Source: a virus. Taken from it: a DNA stretch of 52,414 bases. A program made the position numbers and the translations under genes. Shown piece by piece: positions 6,952 to 15,655 of the stretch. Where the stretch lies: positions 1 through 52,414 of IMG/VR virus record IMGVR_UViG_3300046313_000852. One strand, 5' to 3'. The notes below the pieces were generated by a model. That model was not told the DNA's origin, ran no database searches, and worked only from the letters and a program-made list of their open reading frames with translations. The stretch's first letter is position 1. Each line of letters starts with the position of its first letter.

Positions 6952-8247
6952 TTATGTCAAGTCAAATATGCCTGTTATAGACTTGCGCTTTGGAAGTGGT
7001 GATTTTTCACCGTACTGTTTTTCTCGGGGATTGAAAATCTTCAATGATTTGGGTTTCCACCCTAGATTGACAATACTCCCGACACCATCAGAACTACGTG
7101 TTTTCAGAAACTGAAAACCGATCTGGCCAGCCGCCCGCATTGCGTCTGTCAAGTGGATAGCTAGACACCAATCTGAACTGCGGATCTTTTCCGCTCCACC
7201 AGCCTGATGACTCTGATCATATACCTCAACGTTCGCTGCACCTTTCGTAAGCTGAGAAGCTGTCAAGCCAATCATGTCATACTCCACAAGCAGATCAATA
7301 AATTCTTCAGTGATAAACTTATCACGAGTGCCGATGTTCTCAGTTGATACCGCCTGAATTGGGTAACACTTGTCGAGGTAGTCTAACACAATAACATCTG
7401 GTACCCACCCACGTTCGATTTCAATCTCTTTGATTAGCGCTCGAATATCATTGGCAGTTGTACCCAACCTCATCTTCTTGATTACTAAATCTCCATGAAA
7501 TTCTGATTGTGCATTCACAATTGCTTGCACATCCTCTACATTTTTATTGACATCTATTGAGCTTTTGTCAGAGATAATCATTTGGGTTCGTTTATCGAAC
7601 ATCTTCTCAGATAGCTCCAACGAGACACACAAACAATTCAAATACTTGCCATTCTCTTTCTGCTTGATCAAATTTAAACCAAAATTTAAAATCGACACAC
7701 TCTTGCCACCGCCAGATATTGCCAATACCAACATCATCTCCGTTCTTGCGATACCACCATCCATCTTCTGATCGAGATCAGCATACCCTGTAGAAAAACG
7801 AGTCACCTGAGCGTCTTGCCCTGCACGTTCTTCAATTTTATCAAAAAACGATATGCCGGTATCCTTATCAACACGAATAGAGATGGCGGTGCGGATTAGT
7901 GATTCTAACTCACCCAGTTTATTATTGATAATCAGTTCAGGTGATTTATCTACAATGATTAACCTGAGTGCTGATTGTTTACAGAACAGCTCCAGCCGCT
8001 CGGTACTAAATTTAATTTGATCTCTAGATAGCTCTACAGTAGGGACATCAACGGTAGTCTCTGTACGGATCATTGTAGAAGAGGGTATACCATTGTAAGA
8101 TACGTAATACTCTTGAATGAAGGAAATTACTTTGCGATATTCTGGATTGAAGTATTGTGGCTTTACGATTGTGGATGTTCGTGCAAATAGATTAGGGTCT
8201 GAAATCCAATGGGATATTAGTTGTAGCTGTTGTTCAGAGTTTAACAT
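6952..8247 (-). CDS. Replicative DNA helicase, DnaB/T4 gp41 family
   Basis: A 431-residue hexameric helicase. The N-terminal helical domain is followed by TGYADLDQKMDGGIARTEMM, the Walker A LAISGGGKSVS (about 176-184), a Walker B strand VIVLDYLDK (about 285-292), the GLTASQLTKGA sensor and a basic QFLKTRSSDG loop. Such helicases unwind the fork 5'-3' with the primase, which in this window is encoded about 40 kb away. Length is close to T4 gp41 (475). A terminator lies directly upstream of the gene, so its transcription starts locally. Confidence 0.93.
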   Translation of the reverse strand: MLNSEQQLQLISHWISDPNLFARTSTIVKPQYFNPEYRKVISFIQEYYVSYNGIPSSTMIRTETTVDVPTVELSRDQIKFSTERLELFCKQSALRLIIVDKSPELIINNKLGELESLIRTAISIRVDKDTGISFFDKIEERAGQDAQVTRFSTGYADLDQKMDGGIARTEMMLVLAISGGGKSVSILNFGLNLIKQKENGKYLNCLCVSLELSEKMFDKRTQMIISDKSSIDVNKNVEDVQAIVNAQSEFHGDLVIKKMRLGTTANDIRALIKEIEIERGWVPDVIVLDYLDKCYPIQAVSTENIGTRDKFITEEFIDLLVEYDMIGLTASQLTKGAANVEVYDQSHQAGGAEKIRSSDWCLAIHLTDAMRAAGQIGFQFLKTRSSDGVGSIVNLGWKPKSLKIFNPREKQYGEKSPLPKRKSITGIFDLT

Positions 8248-8270
8248 TAGTTGTTCGTAGTGGTAATGGT

Positions 8271-8315
8271 AAAAAGCACCAATAAAGCTCGCGTGTCACG
8301 AGCATAGTGCTTTTT
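8271..8315. terminator. Bidirectional terminator with internal hairpin
   Basis: Outer stem AAAAAGCAC/GTGCTTTTT (9 bp) encloses an inner GCTCG/CGAGC stem; U-tracts exist on both strands. It separates the helicase from the gene upstream. Confidence 0.8.
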
Positions 8316-8371
8316 CATAAAGTTGCCAACAGACTATCTGTTGGTTACCAACAGATGTATCTGAGTCAGGT

Positions 8372-8605
8372 TTAAGGAGTGTAGTATGGAACCAAGACTG
8401 TCGCACCATTTACAGTCGTCTCAGCCCAACCGGTTGGAGTTCCCAGTGCTGACGTGTTTCCGCCATAAAAAGTTGATGTAACTGAACTGTCATCAACAGT
8501 TACAGTAGGTGCAACGCCGGGTGCTAGTGGAGCTGATGCGTCTGGAATTACCACAGTCTCAAATCTACGTGAAGCTGTGTTGAAGGTTTTTAGAGTAGTG
8601 GCCAT
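8372..8605 (-). CDS. Small Thr/Val-rich hypothetical protein, possibly virion
   Basis: A 77-residue beta-rich protein (MATTLKTFNTASRRF then many Thr, Val and Pro, ending VLVPYYTP). The composition resembles small decoration or structural proteins. It is directly downstream of two genes that also look structural and upstream of a strong terminator. No known domain. Confidence 0.65.
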   Translation of the reverse strand: MATTLKTFNTASRRFETVVIPDASAPLAPGVAPTVTVDDSSVTSTFYGGNTSALGTPTGWAETTVNGATVLVPYYTP

Positions 8606-8635
8606 ATGTATATGTGATAGGTTTAAGTATATTTA

Positions 8636-9574
8636 CTACACAAGAATGTATTGCTTCGGGATTGTTGTCATGGACGCTGGGTTAGATAGGATAAGTTGAT
8701 ATGATTCTGCGACAAGACTACCGAACTCCGAATCTGTACCTTTCCAATAAACATTTTTTACAATATCCGCCGCGGTGATACTGGGAGCAGTAGTCAGTGG
8801 AATTAACCAATCCCCATCTACCATGAGTTGCAGCGTCGATCCACGAGCAAGTAGCGATTGTGGTAACGTTGCTGAGTATAAAAAATATGGCTTCTCTAAT
8901 GCAATGTAACTATATTGATTCCACGGAGACTGAGAGATAACTCTATTGGTACTGTGTGCGTGGCCTTCAAACACTAGTGTAGTAGTGGTATAGTTAGTGC
9001 TACTCAACAACTTGACACGAATTGGTATTTCAATAGTAGGCAAATTCCTATCAACCGCGATGGTGAGCCTGTTGTTAAACAGAAGCGGTGGTGAAGTTAC
9101 TACAGTCGGAGGCAAGTGTTTGACTGGTGTTCTGTATTGATTATCAGTAACCACAATTGTACCAGTCCGTGTGTAACCCAAATCGATTGTGATACTATAT
9201 GCTGTCTGCGCTACAATTGTGAATGCCATCTGCTTGATTGTAGTGACAGATGTGCCGTTCGACACAGAAACAAATGGTTCAATTATTACAGAACCAAGGT
9301 GCCCGAACTGGTGAGGAATTTCGACAATTTGTTTATCGACGAAAGAGTGTTTGAACACTCGCGTTTTTTCACGCCAAGTCAATTCTGATCGCGGCGATTG
9401 TTGTTGGTTGGCGTCCCGTACCATCCTGCCGCTACAATTTTCAGTCAGAGTGCAATTATCCAAAAAGGAAATAGTACCGCCAGTAATGCGCTTGTATGCA
9501 GCTTTTTTGCAAGTCAAGCAAACGAGCATTTTGTTCACTACTCGCTTCGTTGTGATATTTTCTAATGGTATCAT
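8636..9574 (-). CDS. Putative virion structural protein with N-terminal Cys cluster
   Basis: A 312-residue protein. The N-terminus has a possible zinc site (CLTCKK, then two more Cys in DNCTLTENCSG, about residues 18-48). The rest is beta-rich with Thr, Ser and Val and no catalytic signature, in keeping with a baseplate, neck or tail accessory protein. It overlaps the next upstream gene by 4 nt. I do not recognise the family. Confidence 0.65.
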   Translation of the reverse strand: MIPLENITTKRVVNKMLVCLTCKKAAYKRITGGTISFLDNCTLTENCSGRMVRDANQQQSPRSELTWREKTRVFKHSFVDKQIVEIPHQFGHLGSVIIEPFVSVSNGTSVTTIKQMAFTIVAQTAYSITIDLGYTRTGTIVVTDNQYRTPVKHLPPTVVTSPPLLFNNRLTIAVDRNLPTIEIPIRVKLLSSTNYTTTTLVFEGHAHSTNRVISQSPWNQYSYIALEKPYFLYSATLPQSLLARGSTLQLMVDGDWLIPLTTAPSITAADIVKNVYWKGTDSEFGSLVAESYQLILSNPASMTTIPKQYILV

Positions 9575-10056
9575 GTTGTGTAAATCAATTGAAGTAGTTC
9601 CCTATAAGAGGGGGCAACTGATTGAGATACCAGGACCACCTTGCGCATTCCGTATATTTCGAGTTCTGTGCCTTCCATAATCGCATCAGTCAACTCTCCT
9701 GTCGAACTGTATCTGTCTCGGAGCGTATATTCCAACAGCTCGAGTGATAGTATATCAACATCAGAATCCTGCTTGAATACGACTGGGCGCCAGCTAAATT
9801 CTCCTACTGGGAACGCATAGCAGGTCGAGTCGACATTTGTCGTCAGACACCTGACAGATGCTTTCGGATAATTGCTGAGTTGGTCCTGAATAAGGTGGTG
9901 TCTCCCCAAGTCAAATGAGGAGTGTCGAACTTTGCAGATACTAAACAAGCTGGTGGAGTTACCGCTCTTTAGACCGGCGGTTGTTAACCGATCCAGCGCT
10001 TGCTTGCAATTGTTTCTGATATATCTACACTGATCTGTGGATAATTCAATCATCAT
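9571..10056 (-). CDS. Hypothetical protein (161 aa)
   Basis: Soluble protein MMIELSTDQCRYIRNN with alternating helices and strands; the end (MRKVVLVSQSVAPSYRELLQ) is a likely helix. Translationally coupled to the putative structural gene downstream. A CTAAATA box in the loop of an upstream hairpin could serve as a late promoter. Function unknown. Confidence 0.7.
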   Translation of the reverse strand: MMIELSTDQCRYIRNNCKQALDRLTTAGLKSGNSTSLFSICKVRHSSFDLGRHHLIQDQLSNYPKASVRCLTTNVDSTCYAFPVGEFSWRPVVFKQDSDVDILSLELLEYTLRDRYSSTGELTDAIMEGTELEIYGMRKVVLVSQSVAPSYRELLQLIYTT

Positions 10057-10074
10057 CGTGGGTGGGTGTCGAGT

Positions 10075-10115
10075 ATTGGGGGTAGTGTGCAGTATTTAGC
10101 CTCACTACCCCCAAT
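10075..10115. other. 13-bp perfect hairpin between gene blocks
   Basis: ATTGGGGGTAGTG pairs exactly with CACTACCCCCAAT around a 15-nt loop that contains, on the minus strand, a CTAAATA late-like box. There is no U-tract on the minus side, so this is not a simple intrinsic terminator; it may act as a processing site or block read-through from rnlA. Confidence 0.65.
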
Positions 10116-10121
10116 AACTTA

Positions 10122-11264
10122 TTACTCAACTGAATCATCAACAGTCTCGATTGCCCATGCTGGTTTATATTCAGAATACCGCTTGATTAAAAATTGTGGG
10201 TAGTCCACAATCCGTCCCAAGTAGGTATTCATCATCAATTGCATCAGGTCAGGATGTTCACACTGTGCCTTGATTGCATATTCCTTGCGCTCAAGCAACT
10301 TGTTTTCAGCATAAAATTTACTGACTTGAGACTCAATCGAATTAAGAATTGGGAACACGTGATTCTCCATTGCTGTAATTCGATCTTGGACGTACTTGTC
10401 GTCGACGAAGATACTGCGAATATCATCCGTCCCCTGGACCGCGGCTAGTTCAAATAGTGCGCGGGGGCTGTTGACATTATCCTTCTGCTTATGCAACAGA
10501 ACGTATTTGTCAGCCTTACACTTCACCAGGTACCGTAGCCCTGTCGTAGGATTGTGCATCTCGACTACACAACCTTCACCTTCTTGCATTTGCTTGCAAT
10601 ACTCATTGAATTCTGATGGGATCATTTCTGGAACCCCGTGAGAGACTAGGTACTCACTCGGGACAGTAACACCAGTGACTTGTGCTATTTGTGTTGGGAG
10701 AATATACTCCCCTGTTGCCAAACTTCGGATGCCCAAAATTCGCAATTGTGGGATTTGATATCCCACGACGATTCGATTGTGTGGTGCGGTGTACTCCAGA
10801 CTGACTGTGTAACCAGATAACTCCAGCATTTTTAGCGCGATCCGCAGTTCTTCGTGGTATGAGATGTAATATGCTGCGTCGCCTGACTGATCAGAATACA
10901 CCGAACCCTTAGACTTAACATGTAGATTGCCGTTGACCAACATTGTGCTAATTAGTGATCCATCTAGTTTTTCCATTGCACTCGAAATAACACACTCATC
11001 GTGGTCCACCCCACCTTCGGCAAAATTAAAGAATTTTTGAGGTGGGAGAGAAATCAACTGAGGGTTGCCTGTGATGTCATATGTCGTGCCACGACAGTCA
11101 AGTGCACCTGGCTTCTGGAATTCTGTCCACGACGCGAGGCGGTAGTTGAAAATTCGAAGGACTCTCCCCAGATATTCAAAATCTTTGAAGTAAAAAGTAT
11201 CACCTTCACTGCATAGAGCCATAAGGTCTGTATACAATGTATTAGCATTGAACTTAGTTGACAT
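10122..11264 (-). CDS. rnlA: RNA ligase 1 (T4 RnlA family)
   Basis: A 380-residue ligase, almost the length of T4 Rnl1 (374). Motif I SAMEKLDGSLIS places the AMP-accepting lysine at residue 99, as in T4 Rnl1. Motif III is VSLEYTAPHNRIV, motif IV GEGCVVEM and motif V VKCKADKYV. The C-terminal helical domain that binds tRNA follows. In T4 the enzyme reseals tRNA cut in the anticodon loop by host suicide nucleases, which suits a phage with a large tRNA set. An early promoter lies just upstream. Confidence 0.93.
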   Translation of the reverse strand: MSTKFNANTLYTDLMALCSEGDTFYFKDFEYLGRVLRIFNYRLASWTEFQKPGALDCRGTTYDITGNPQLISLPPQKFFNFAEGGVDHDECVISSAMEKLDGSLISTMLVNGNLHVKSKGSVYSDQSGDAAYYISYHEELRIALKMLELSGYTVSLEYTAPHNRIVVGYQIPQLRILGIRSLATGEYILPTQIAQVTGVTVPSEYLVSHGVPEMIPSEFNEYCKQMQEGEGCVVEMHNPTTGLRYLVKCKADKYVLLHKQKDNVNSPRALFELAAVQGTDDIRSIFVDDKYVQDRITAMENHVFPILNSIESQVSKFYAENKLLERKEYAIKAQCEHPDLMQLMMNTYLGRIVDYPQFLIKRYSEYKPAWAIETVDDSVE

Positions 11265-11306
11265 GTTTAAATATTTCCTTGATTCGGGGATTGTTCAGAT
11301 GAGTTT

Positions 11307-11334
11307 ATTATACCCTAATTCCAGATTAAGGCAA
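11307..11334 (-). promoter_or_regulatory. Early sigma70 promoter for rnlA
   Basis: Minus strand TTGCCT, 16-nt spacer, TATAAT, in the same context (TTAGGGTATAAT) as the other early promoters of this phage. Confidence 0.75.
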
Positions 11335-11356
11335 CAGAGGTTCTGGATAAAATTAT

Positions 11357-11659
11357 TCAGAGTACTACAGAAAGTCCAAGCAACCCGACTGCAATTACCG
11401 CCAATACCGAGTTCACACCTGGAATCAACATCAAGATTATGAGAGTGGGTAGGTGCCAGTCGAGCCAATTACCAAACATCGGAACATTTTCTTCTTCCAC
11501 GAGAACTTCCACTCCATCAACTTGAGTACTTTGGAGTCGGTTACCAAACCGATCGACTCTCGCACTCAGCAATCGTTCTTTATTGTAGGCTTCGAACATA
11601 ATGAATCCGAGAGCCCCACAGAGTAACATGCTGACTACATACAATAAACCACTTGCCAT
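11357..11659 (-). CDS. Small membrane protein with IPGVN motif (100 aa)
   Basis: An N-terminal transmembrane segment (LLYVVSMLLCGALGFIMF), a charged middle region and a C-terminal hydrophobic hairpin with MLIPGVNSVLAVIAVGLLGL. The LIPGVN turn recurs in the next gene upstream, so the two are probably distant paralogs. Inner-membrane location is inferred; function is unknown. Confidence 0.65.
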   Translation of the reverse strand: MASGLLYVVSMLLCGALGFIMFEAYNKERLLSARVDRFGNRLQSTQVDGVEVLVEEENVPMFGNWLDWHLPTLIILMLIPGVNSVLAVIAVGLLGLSVVL

Positions 11660-11671
11660 ATAATTCTCCAG

Positions 11672-11944
11672 TTAAAATAATTTAGTGTCCAAGAAATTTC
11701 TCTTGTGGGAATCACGGTCTCTCGATGATCGATTGAATATATTATCGATGGAGACGAGGATAACCCACACACTGGTACCAAATACAATCATCACAGGAAT
11801 TATCATGTTGACCCCGGGAATGAGCGAGGTGACAATTGTGACTAATAGTGTCCCGATTGTGACAGCTCTGAAGTGCAATTTGATCGCAATTACCATCACA
11901 ACGAAGCAAATTGCAATAGACGTGAGATATAACTGAGTTTCCAT
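11672..11944 (-). CDS. Small membrane protein with IPGVN motif (90 aa)
   Basis: Three hydrophobic segments (LTSIAICFVVMVIAI, VTIGTLLVTIVTSLI and MIIPVMIVFGTSVWVIL) and a basic C-terminal tail. The SLIPGVNMIIPV turn matches the neighbouring membrane protein. It follows the coiled-coil gene after 1 nt, within one early operon. Confidence 0.65.
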   Translation of the reverse strand: METQLYLTSIAICFVVMVIAIKLHFRAVTIGTLLVTIVTSLIPGVNMIIPVMIVFGTSVWVILVSIDNIFNRSSRDRDSHKRNFLDTKLF

Positions 11945-11945
11945 A

Positions 11946-12110
11946 TTAAGGGGTCTCCGGTGTGGTTTTAGAGGGTGGTGAAAAGGTCTTCATTAGCTCT
12001 TCAAGCATTCTACGCTGGGATTCGAGTGTAGAGATTCGATCACTAAGTTTTTGGACAGCTGCCAAAAGGCGTGGTTCCAAAAGTGAATTCTGTGGGTCTT
12101 GTTCTGTCAT
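11946..12110 (-). CDS. Short coiled-coil protein (54 aa)
   Basis: Starting at the ATG of MTEQDPQNSLLE, the protein is a single heptad-like helix (LLAAVQKLSDRISTLESQRR) with a Pro/Thr-rich tail. An upstream ATG would overlap the previous gene, so the internal one is preferred. It sits between a hypothetical gene and two membrane proteins; a partner role for those is possible but unproven. Confidence 0.55.
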   Translation of the reverse strand: MTEQDPQNSLLEPRLLAAVQKLSDRISTLESQRRMLEELMKTFSPPSKTTPETP

Positions 12111-12118
12111 GTGTGCGT

Positions 12119-12415
12119 TTAGTCCATACAATAATCAATGAATCGGCCGGCTAAGTTCCGCGCGCACGCATACCCAAGAGCGTCGATTAGGATAGCCATG
12201 TCGCTACCAAAATGAATATCCGCGTGGTTAATATTTAAATTAGCGAGGTTCACGAGTTTGGATGCATGATATAGCACCAACTCAGCATCAGCGTGTGGAT
12301 GTTCCCTATAGGCGTCATATGAGATCAAAATATCTGCAACCTCAGCCTTTGTTCGGATGGAGTTTACGTAATCTGTCACATAACGAGTCAGAGATAGCAT
12401 TTTGTAGGTTCTCAA
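12119..12415 (-). CDS. Hypothetical protein (98 aa)
   Basis: Helical, soluble protein (MRTYKMLSLTRYVTDYVNS). An alternative start at the second Met would shorten it by five residues. It is the first gene of the early operon that runs to the membrane proteins. No domain recognised. Confidence 0.6.
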   Translation of the reverse strand: MRTYKMLSLTRYVTDYVNSIRTKAEVADILISYDAYREHPHADAELVLYHASKLVNLANLNINHADIHFGSDMAILIDALGYACARNLAGRFIDYCMD

Positions 12416-12436
12416 ATAAGTTGTGGTATAGATCCA

Positions 12437-12465
12437 ATTGTACTCAAATAAACACGAAAGGTCAA
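12437..12465 (-). promoter_or_regulatory. Early sigma70 promoter
   Basis: Minus strand TTGACC, 17-nt spacer, TACAAT, reading into the operon of small membrane proteins. Confidence 0.75.
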
Positions 12466-12483
12466 CACATCACACATACACCA

Positions 12484-12491
12484 CATAAATA
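12484..12491 (+). promoter_or_regulatory. Late promoter box (CATAAATA)
   Basis: CATAAATAGTGC lies 14 nt before the ATG of the N-terminal half of the fractured ATPase. Its CATAAATAGTG context resembles the TATAAATAGTG box that precedes the C-terminal half. Confidence 0.6.
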
Positions 12492-12504
12492 GTGCATCTA
12501 CACT

Positions 12505-13494
12505 ATGAGAACATTTATGAACTTCCTGAAATACTTATCTGAAGGCATCCGAACTGCAGATTTTGCGCGTTCTATTCAACTTATCAAGCAATATCTTGAA
12601 AAATCAACAGGCACCCTATATGCACTCCCTGAGATGGAGCACTACAAAGGCGCCGCCGGCACCGGAATTGGCTTGAGATATTTTACCGAATCAGGTAAGA
12701 GTGTTCGGTTCAACTGGACACGCAGTGACTCAGCGTCTGTACTCGAATCCATATCTGTTTGGGATGGCTCTACCAAGCACCCCAACTTTCAGATCACAGC
12801 TATTGATGGAGCACCACTCGGGACACTATCACTGGCAACCATTCTCCCTACACTCAGTGCTGTGATCGTATCACCAAGAGTTGGTGTGGTTGAATTGTCG
12901 ACTGAAGAGTCGCGTGCTCAAATTGCACTAGATGTAAAGGTGCTCCGCGAATCTGAGAGCGTTTATTACGTGAATACACTATCGAAGTCCCCTGTAATAT
13001 TAACTGAGGATGCGTATAGTGACGTTATTGATGCACTGAGTGCTGGTCCTGTGTCTAAGTTCAACATTTCCAAGATGGGCCGCAACCAAGAACGAATTTT
13101 TGGTGAGATTACTCAGAAGTACAAAGATGCATTTGATATTAAGACAGATGGTGCTGGAAGGCAGAGATTTACACTAATCGGCTCTAGCGCCGACTTTGAT
13201 CGTGACGAAATTGTACAAAGTGTTCTAGATTCCGCACCCAAGAAAGGAAGAGCAGCTTTGGAGGTTCGGAGTGGTGGTGATGAATCGACGAGTACTGATT
13301 CAGAAGATCGTGCAGCACGTGCTTACCCCGAGGCCACACAGAGTCGTATTCCTTATGAAGAGCAATTAGATGATATGAAAACCATCATCACGGCGGTAGC
13401 AAAGGGCGCAAGTAACTTCGCGATTGTATTAGGTGCTGGGGGACTAGGTAAATGCCAAATTGGAACTACAGAATTACTGGGTAAATTTGAGTAA
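12505..13494 (+). CDS. AAA+ ATPase N-terminal half fused to a 13-residue N-intein
   Basis: Residues 1-316 are the N-extein: a candidate capsid-targeting peptide (MRTFMNFLKYLSE|G), a beta-rich region, and the beginning of a P-loop, FAIVLGAGGLGK. The P-loop stops before its Thr. The next residue is Cys and only CQIGTTELLGKFE follows before the stop; an N-terminal Cys is the first catalytic residue of an intein. The missing T and Walker B are found on the other half of the gene 2.8 kb downstream. Trans-splicing would restore GAGGLGK-THTVEE. I infer that neither half hydrolyses ATP before splicing. Confidence 0.85.
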   Translation: MRTFMNFLKYLSEGIRTADFARSIQLIKQYLEKSTGTLYALPEMEHYKGAAGTGIGLRYFTESGKSVRFNWTRSDSASVLESISVWDGSTKHPNFQITAIDGAPLGTLSLATILPTLSAVIVSPRVGVVELSTEESRAQIALDVKVLRESESVYYVNTLSKSPVILTEDAYSDVIDALSAGPVSKFNISKMGRNQERIFGEITQKYKDAFDIKTDGAGRQRFTLIGSSADFDRDEIVQSVLDSAPKKGRAALEVRSGGDESTSTDSEDRAARAYPEATQSRIPYEEQLDDMKTIITAVAKGASNFAIVLGAGGLGKCQIGTTELLGKFE

Positions 13495-13654
13495 ACCCTG
13501 AAAATACTTGCGGTAGCTTGTGGGTATTTGAATAACAAGGTGGGTTCCGAACCCACCTGTTCCTAACATGACAGGTGGATATCCTTAATACCACCTGTTC
13601 CAACCATACCACGAGTAATGTATATTCGGAGTATCCCATCAACCATTAAGTAAT
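13495..13654. other. Twin hairpins between N-intein and endonuclease gene
   Basis: Two inverted repeats, GGTGGGTT/AACCCACC (around 13542-13558) and CAGGTGG/CCACCTG (around 13574-13599), share the GGTGG core. They could end transcription of the N-half or be part of the endonuclease target; neither has a U-tract. Confidence 0.4.
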
Positions 13655-14986
13655 ATGACTACAATCACAAAAACCAAATTGAAAGGTAGGTACGACAGAC
13701 AAGTAACTGTGTACGCTACTCTCACTACACCAGCAGATGTTATCGAGTATTGCATCACCCAGCAATTTTTGAAAGCGGACCAGTGGAAAGGTTGGTATCC
13801 AGAAACCTTACAAAATGTCCAAACGTTTTTGGAATTAGATACCGTAAGCTCCAAGGATGCTGACTTGATGATGCGGTTTAATATATTAAACCCGAATCGA
13901 ACAGCTAGACCCAACAATGTTGAATTTTATATTCGCCGAGGATACTCAACCATAGAGGCTACTGCTCAAGTATCTCAACTACAAAAAAGTAGGAATTCTA
14001 TAAAACAGTTGGAGATGAGCCCCGAATACTGGGTTAGTAAGGGGTATTCCCCAGAGGAAGCACAAAGTACTGCTGATGATAAGCGCAATGGATCCACGAT
14101 TAGGAGACCAGAATATTGGATGAAGCGGGGTTATTCAATCGAGGATGCTCAGAAAAAGGTATCAGATGTTCAGAAATCAGTATCCCCCAAATCAACTAAG
14201 TCATGGATTGATAAGGGACTCCCTGAAGATGATGCTGTCAAGGCGGTTAGTGCGGTTCAAACATATGCAGCTAGCAAGTTGCGCGAGGCTTGGAAATTGG
14301 GTACAATCGACCCTGCTTGTAGTGTACGGAGAATAGAGTATTGGTTAAAAAAGCACGATGGGGATGCGGCAGAAGCAGCAAAAAGTTTAAGTAAGTGGCA
14401 AACTACCTTCTCATTACAGATCTGCATCGAGAAATATGGAGAGGAAAAGGGTACCGCAATATGGGTACAACGGCAGGCAGCTTGGCAGCACTCTTTGAGG
14501 GATCGCTCTGCCGAAGAGCTAGATCAAATCCGAATGTCGAAAGGTTCTGGTAGTGGGAGATTGGGTGGATATGGCCTACTATCACAGTCCATGTTTTGGG
14601 ATATCCACGAACGGCTTACTAACCAACAGTTTGAATATGCTTATTATTTTGCACAACTCCACCCTGATACATTGACTAAGTCACTAGTCGGTAATTATGA
14701 ATATATCATAATTACTCCCAAAAGTGTAATAAAGCCAGACTTCTACATACCGGAGTTGAATTTAATCATCGAATTTGATGAGAAGCATCACTGGCAGACT
14801 ACTAAATTCAAAAACGCAGATGTTGTTCGTACTCAGTTGCTGGTTGAACACTTGGTAGACCCCACTATAATCCGAGTACGCGAGACAGAATATAAAGCAG
14901 ATCCGAAAAAGACTGTGGAGAGGTTAGTTCAAGCTGTTGAACGAGCTGCGGGCTGTCACAAAGCTTTTAGTACTCAGTTCCAGTGA
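13655..14986 (+). CDS. Vsr-like homing endonuclease inside the fractured gene
   Basis: A 443-residue protein. Residues about 105-280 hold degenerate tandem repeats of roughly 25-35 residues built on EYWxxKGYSxEEAQ (for example EYWVSKGYSPEEAQ and EYWMKRGYSIEDAQ), probably DNA-binding. The C-terminus has the Vsr/EDxHD-type nuclease core PDFYIPELNLIIEFDEKHHW. Endonucleases of this family are known to sit between the two halves of genes broken by split inteins, as here. It should cut an intact ATPase allele and spread the whole fracture. Confidence 0.85.
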   Translation: MTTITKTKLKGRYDRQVTVYATLTTPADVIEYCITQQFLKADQWKGWYPETLQNVQTFLELDTVSSKDADLMMRFNILNPNRTARPNNVEFYIRRGYSTIEATAQVSQLQKSRNSIKQLEMSPEYWVSKGYSPEEAQSTADDKRNGSTIRRPEYWMKRGYSIEDAQKKVSDVQKSVSPKSTKSWIDKGLPEDDAVKAVSAVQTYAASKLREAWKLGTIDPACSVRRIEYWLKKHDGDAAEAAKSLSKWQTTFSLQICIEKYGEEKGTAIWVQRQAAWQHSLRDRSAEELDQIRMSKGSGSGRLGGYGLLSQSMFWDIHERLTNQQFEYAYYFAQLHPDTLTKSLVGNYEYIIITPKSVIKPDFYIPELNLIIEFDEKHHWQTTKFKNADVVRTQLLVEHLVDPTIIRVRETEYKADPKKTVERLVQAVERAAGCHKAFSTQFQ

Positions 14987-14988
14987 AC

Positions 14989-15017
14989 AAAAAAACGCCT
15001 TCAAGGCGCTTTTTTTA
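14989..15017. terminator. Bidirectional intrinsic terminator
   Basis: CGCC-TTCAA-GGCG hairpin flanked by A and T runs, placed between convergent genes. Confidence 0.85.
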
Positions 15018-15040
15018 TAACACTCTGCGAGTTATTTAAA

Positions 15041-15643
15041 TCAGAGCTTACCGTTTGGCGTAAATGTCCCCGTCATCGCACCGTGAACATATTCCAGATA
15101 CTGTTCACCATCTCTCGTTACAGGATTACCATCCAGACCTGGTATGGAGCCAACCTTGGCAATCATGCCAGCTTCACAAACCTTACCCACGACAGTGTTA
15201 CCGATAATCTGGCCAGTGATTGATACACCTGCGGGTGATGCCATTCCGATTTTACCGTCAGGCATCACGCCACCCGTAACCGGAAAGTGTTCATCACTAA
15301 ACACTGTGATCCAAGATTTATCTGTCTTCTGCCCATTTGCATCGATTTCAAATGCATAGTGTCCACTCAACCAAATTCCGCCGTCAGGTGAACCTCCGCC
15401 AAGCACAGCATTATCAATTGAGTCGTCTCCTGTCACAGTGTGCCCGTGATTAACGAGACTTGTGTTGCGTGCAGCAATGCGAGCTTCGTGTGAAGGCATC
15501 GTGAATGACCCCACAAGTGTTCCTGGATAATATTTAACGGGCTCGGGAGCGGCGGGGGTTTGAACTTTAGGGCTGAAGTAGCCTAATTTGTACCCACGAT
15601 ATCCCAAGTACCCTAATACGATGAATAAGAATGCGAAAAACAT
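15041..15643 (-). CDS. Membrane-anchored protein, paralog of its neighbour (200 aa)
   Basis: An N-terminal transmembrane anchor (FFAFLFIVLGYLGYRGYKLG) is followed by a Pro-rich linker and a beta-rich domain. That domain shares landmarks with the next gene: LSGHYAFEIDANGQ versus LIGEFSFTIDHTGA, and a final GAMTGTF versus GNMTGEL. The domain is probably exposed to the periplasm. It lies inside the split ATPase locus but on the opposite strand. Family not recognised. Confidence 0.65.
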   Translation of the reverse strand: MFFAFLFIVLGYLGYRGYKLGYFSPKVQTPAAPEPVKYYPGTLVGSFTMPSHEARIAARNTSLVNHGHTVTGDDSIDNAVLGGGSPDGGIWLSGHYAFEIDANGQKTDKSWITVFSDEHFPVTGGVMPDGKIGMASPAGVSITGQIIGNTVVGKVCEAGMIAKVGSIPGLDGNPVTRDGEQYLEYVHGAMTGTFTPNGKL

Positions 15644-15655
15644 ATTAAAATTCCT

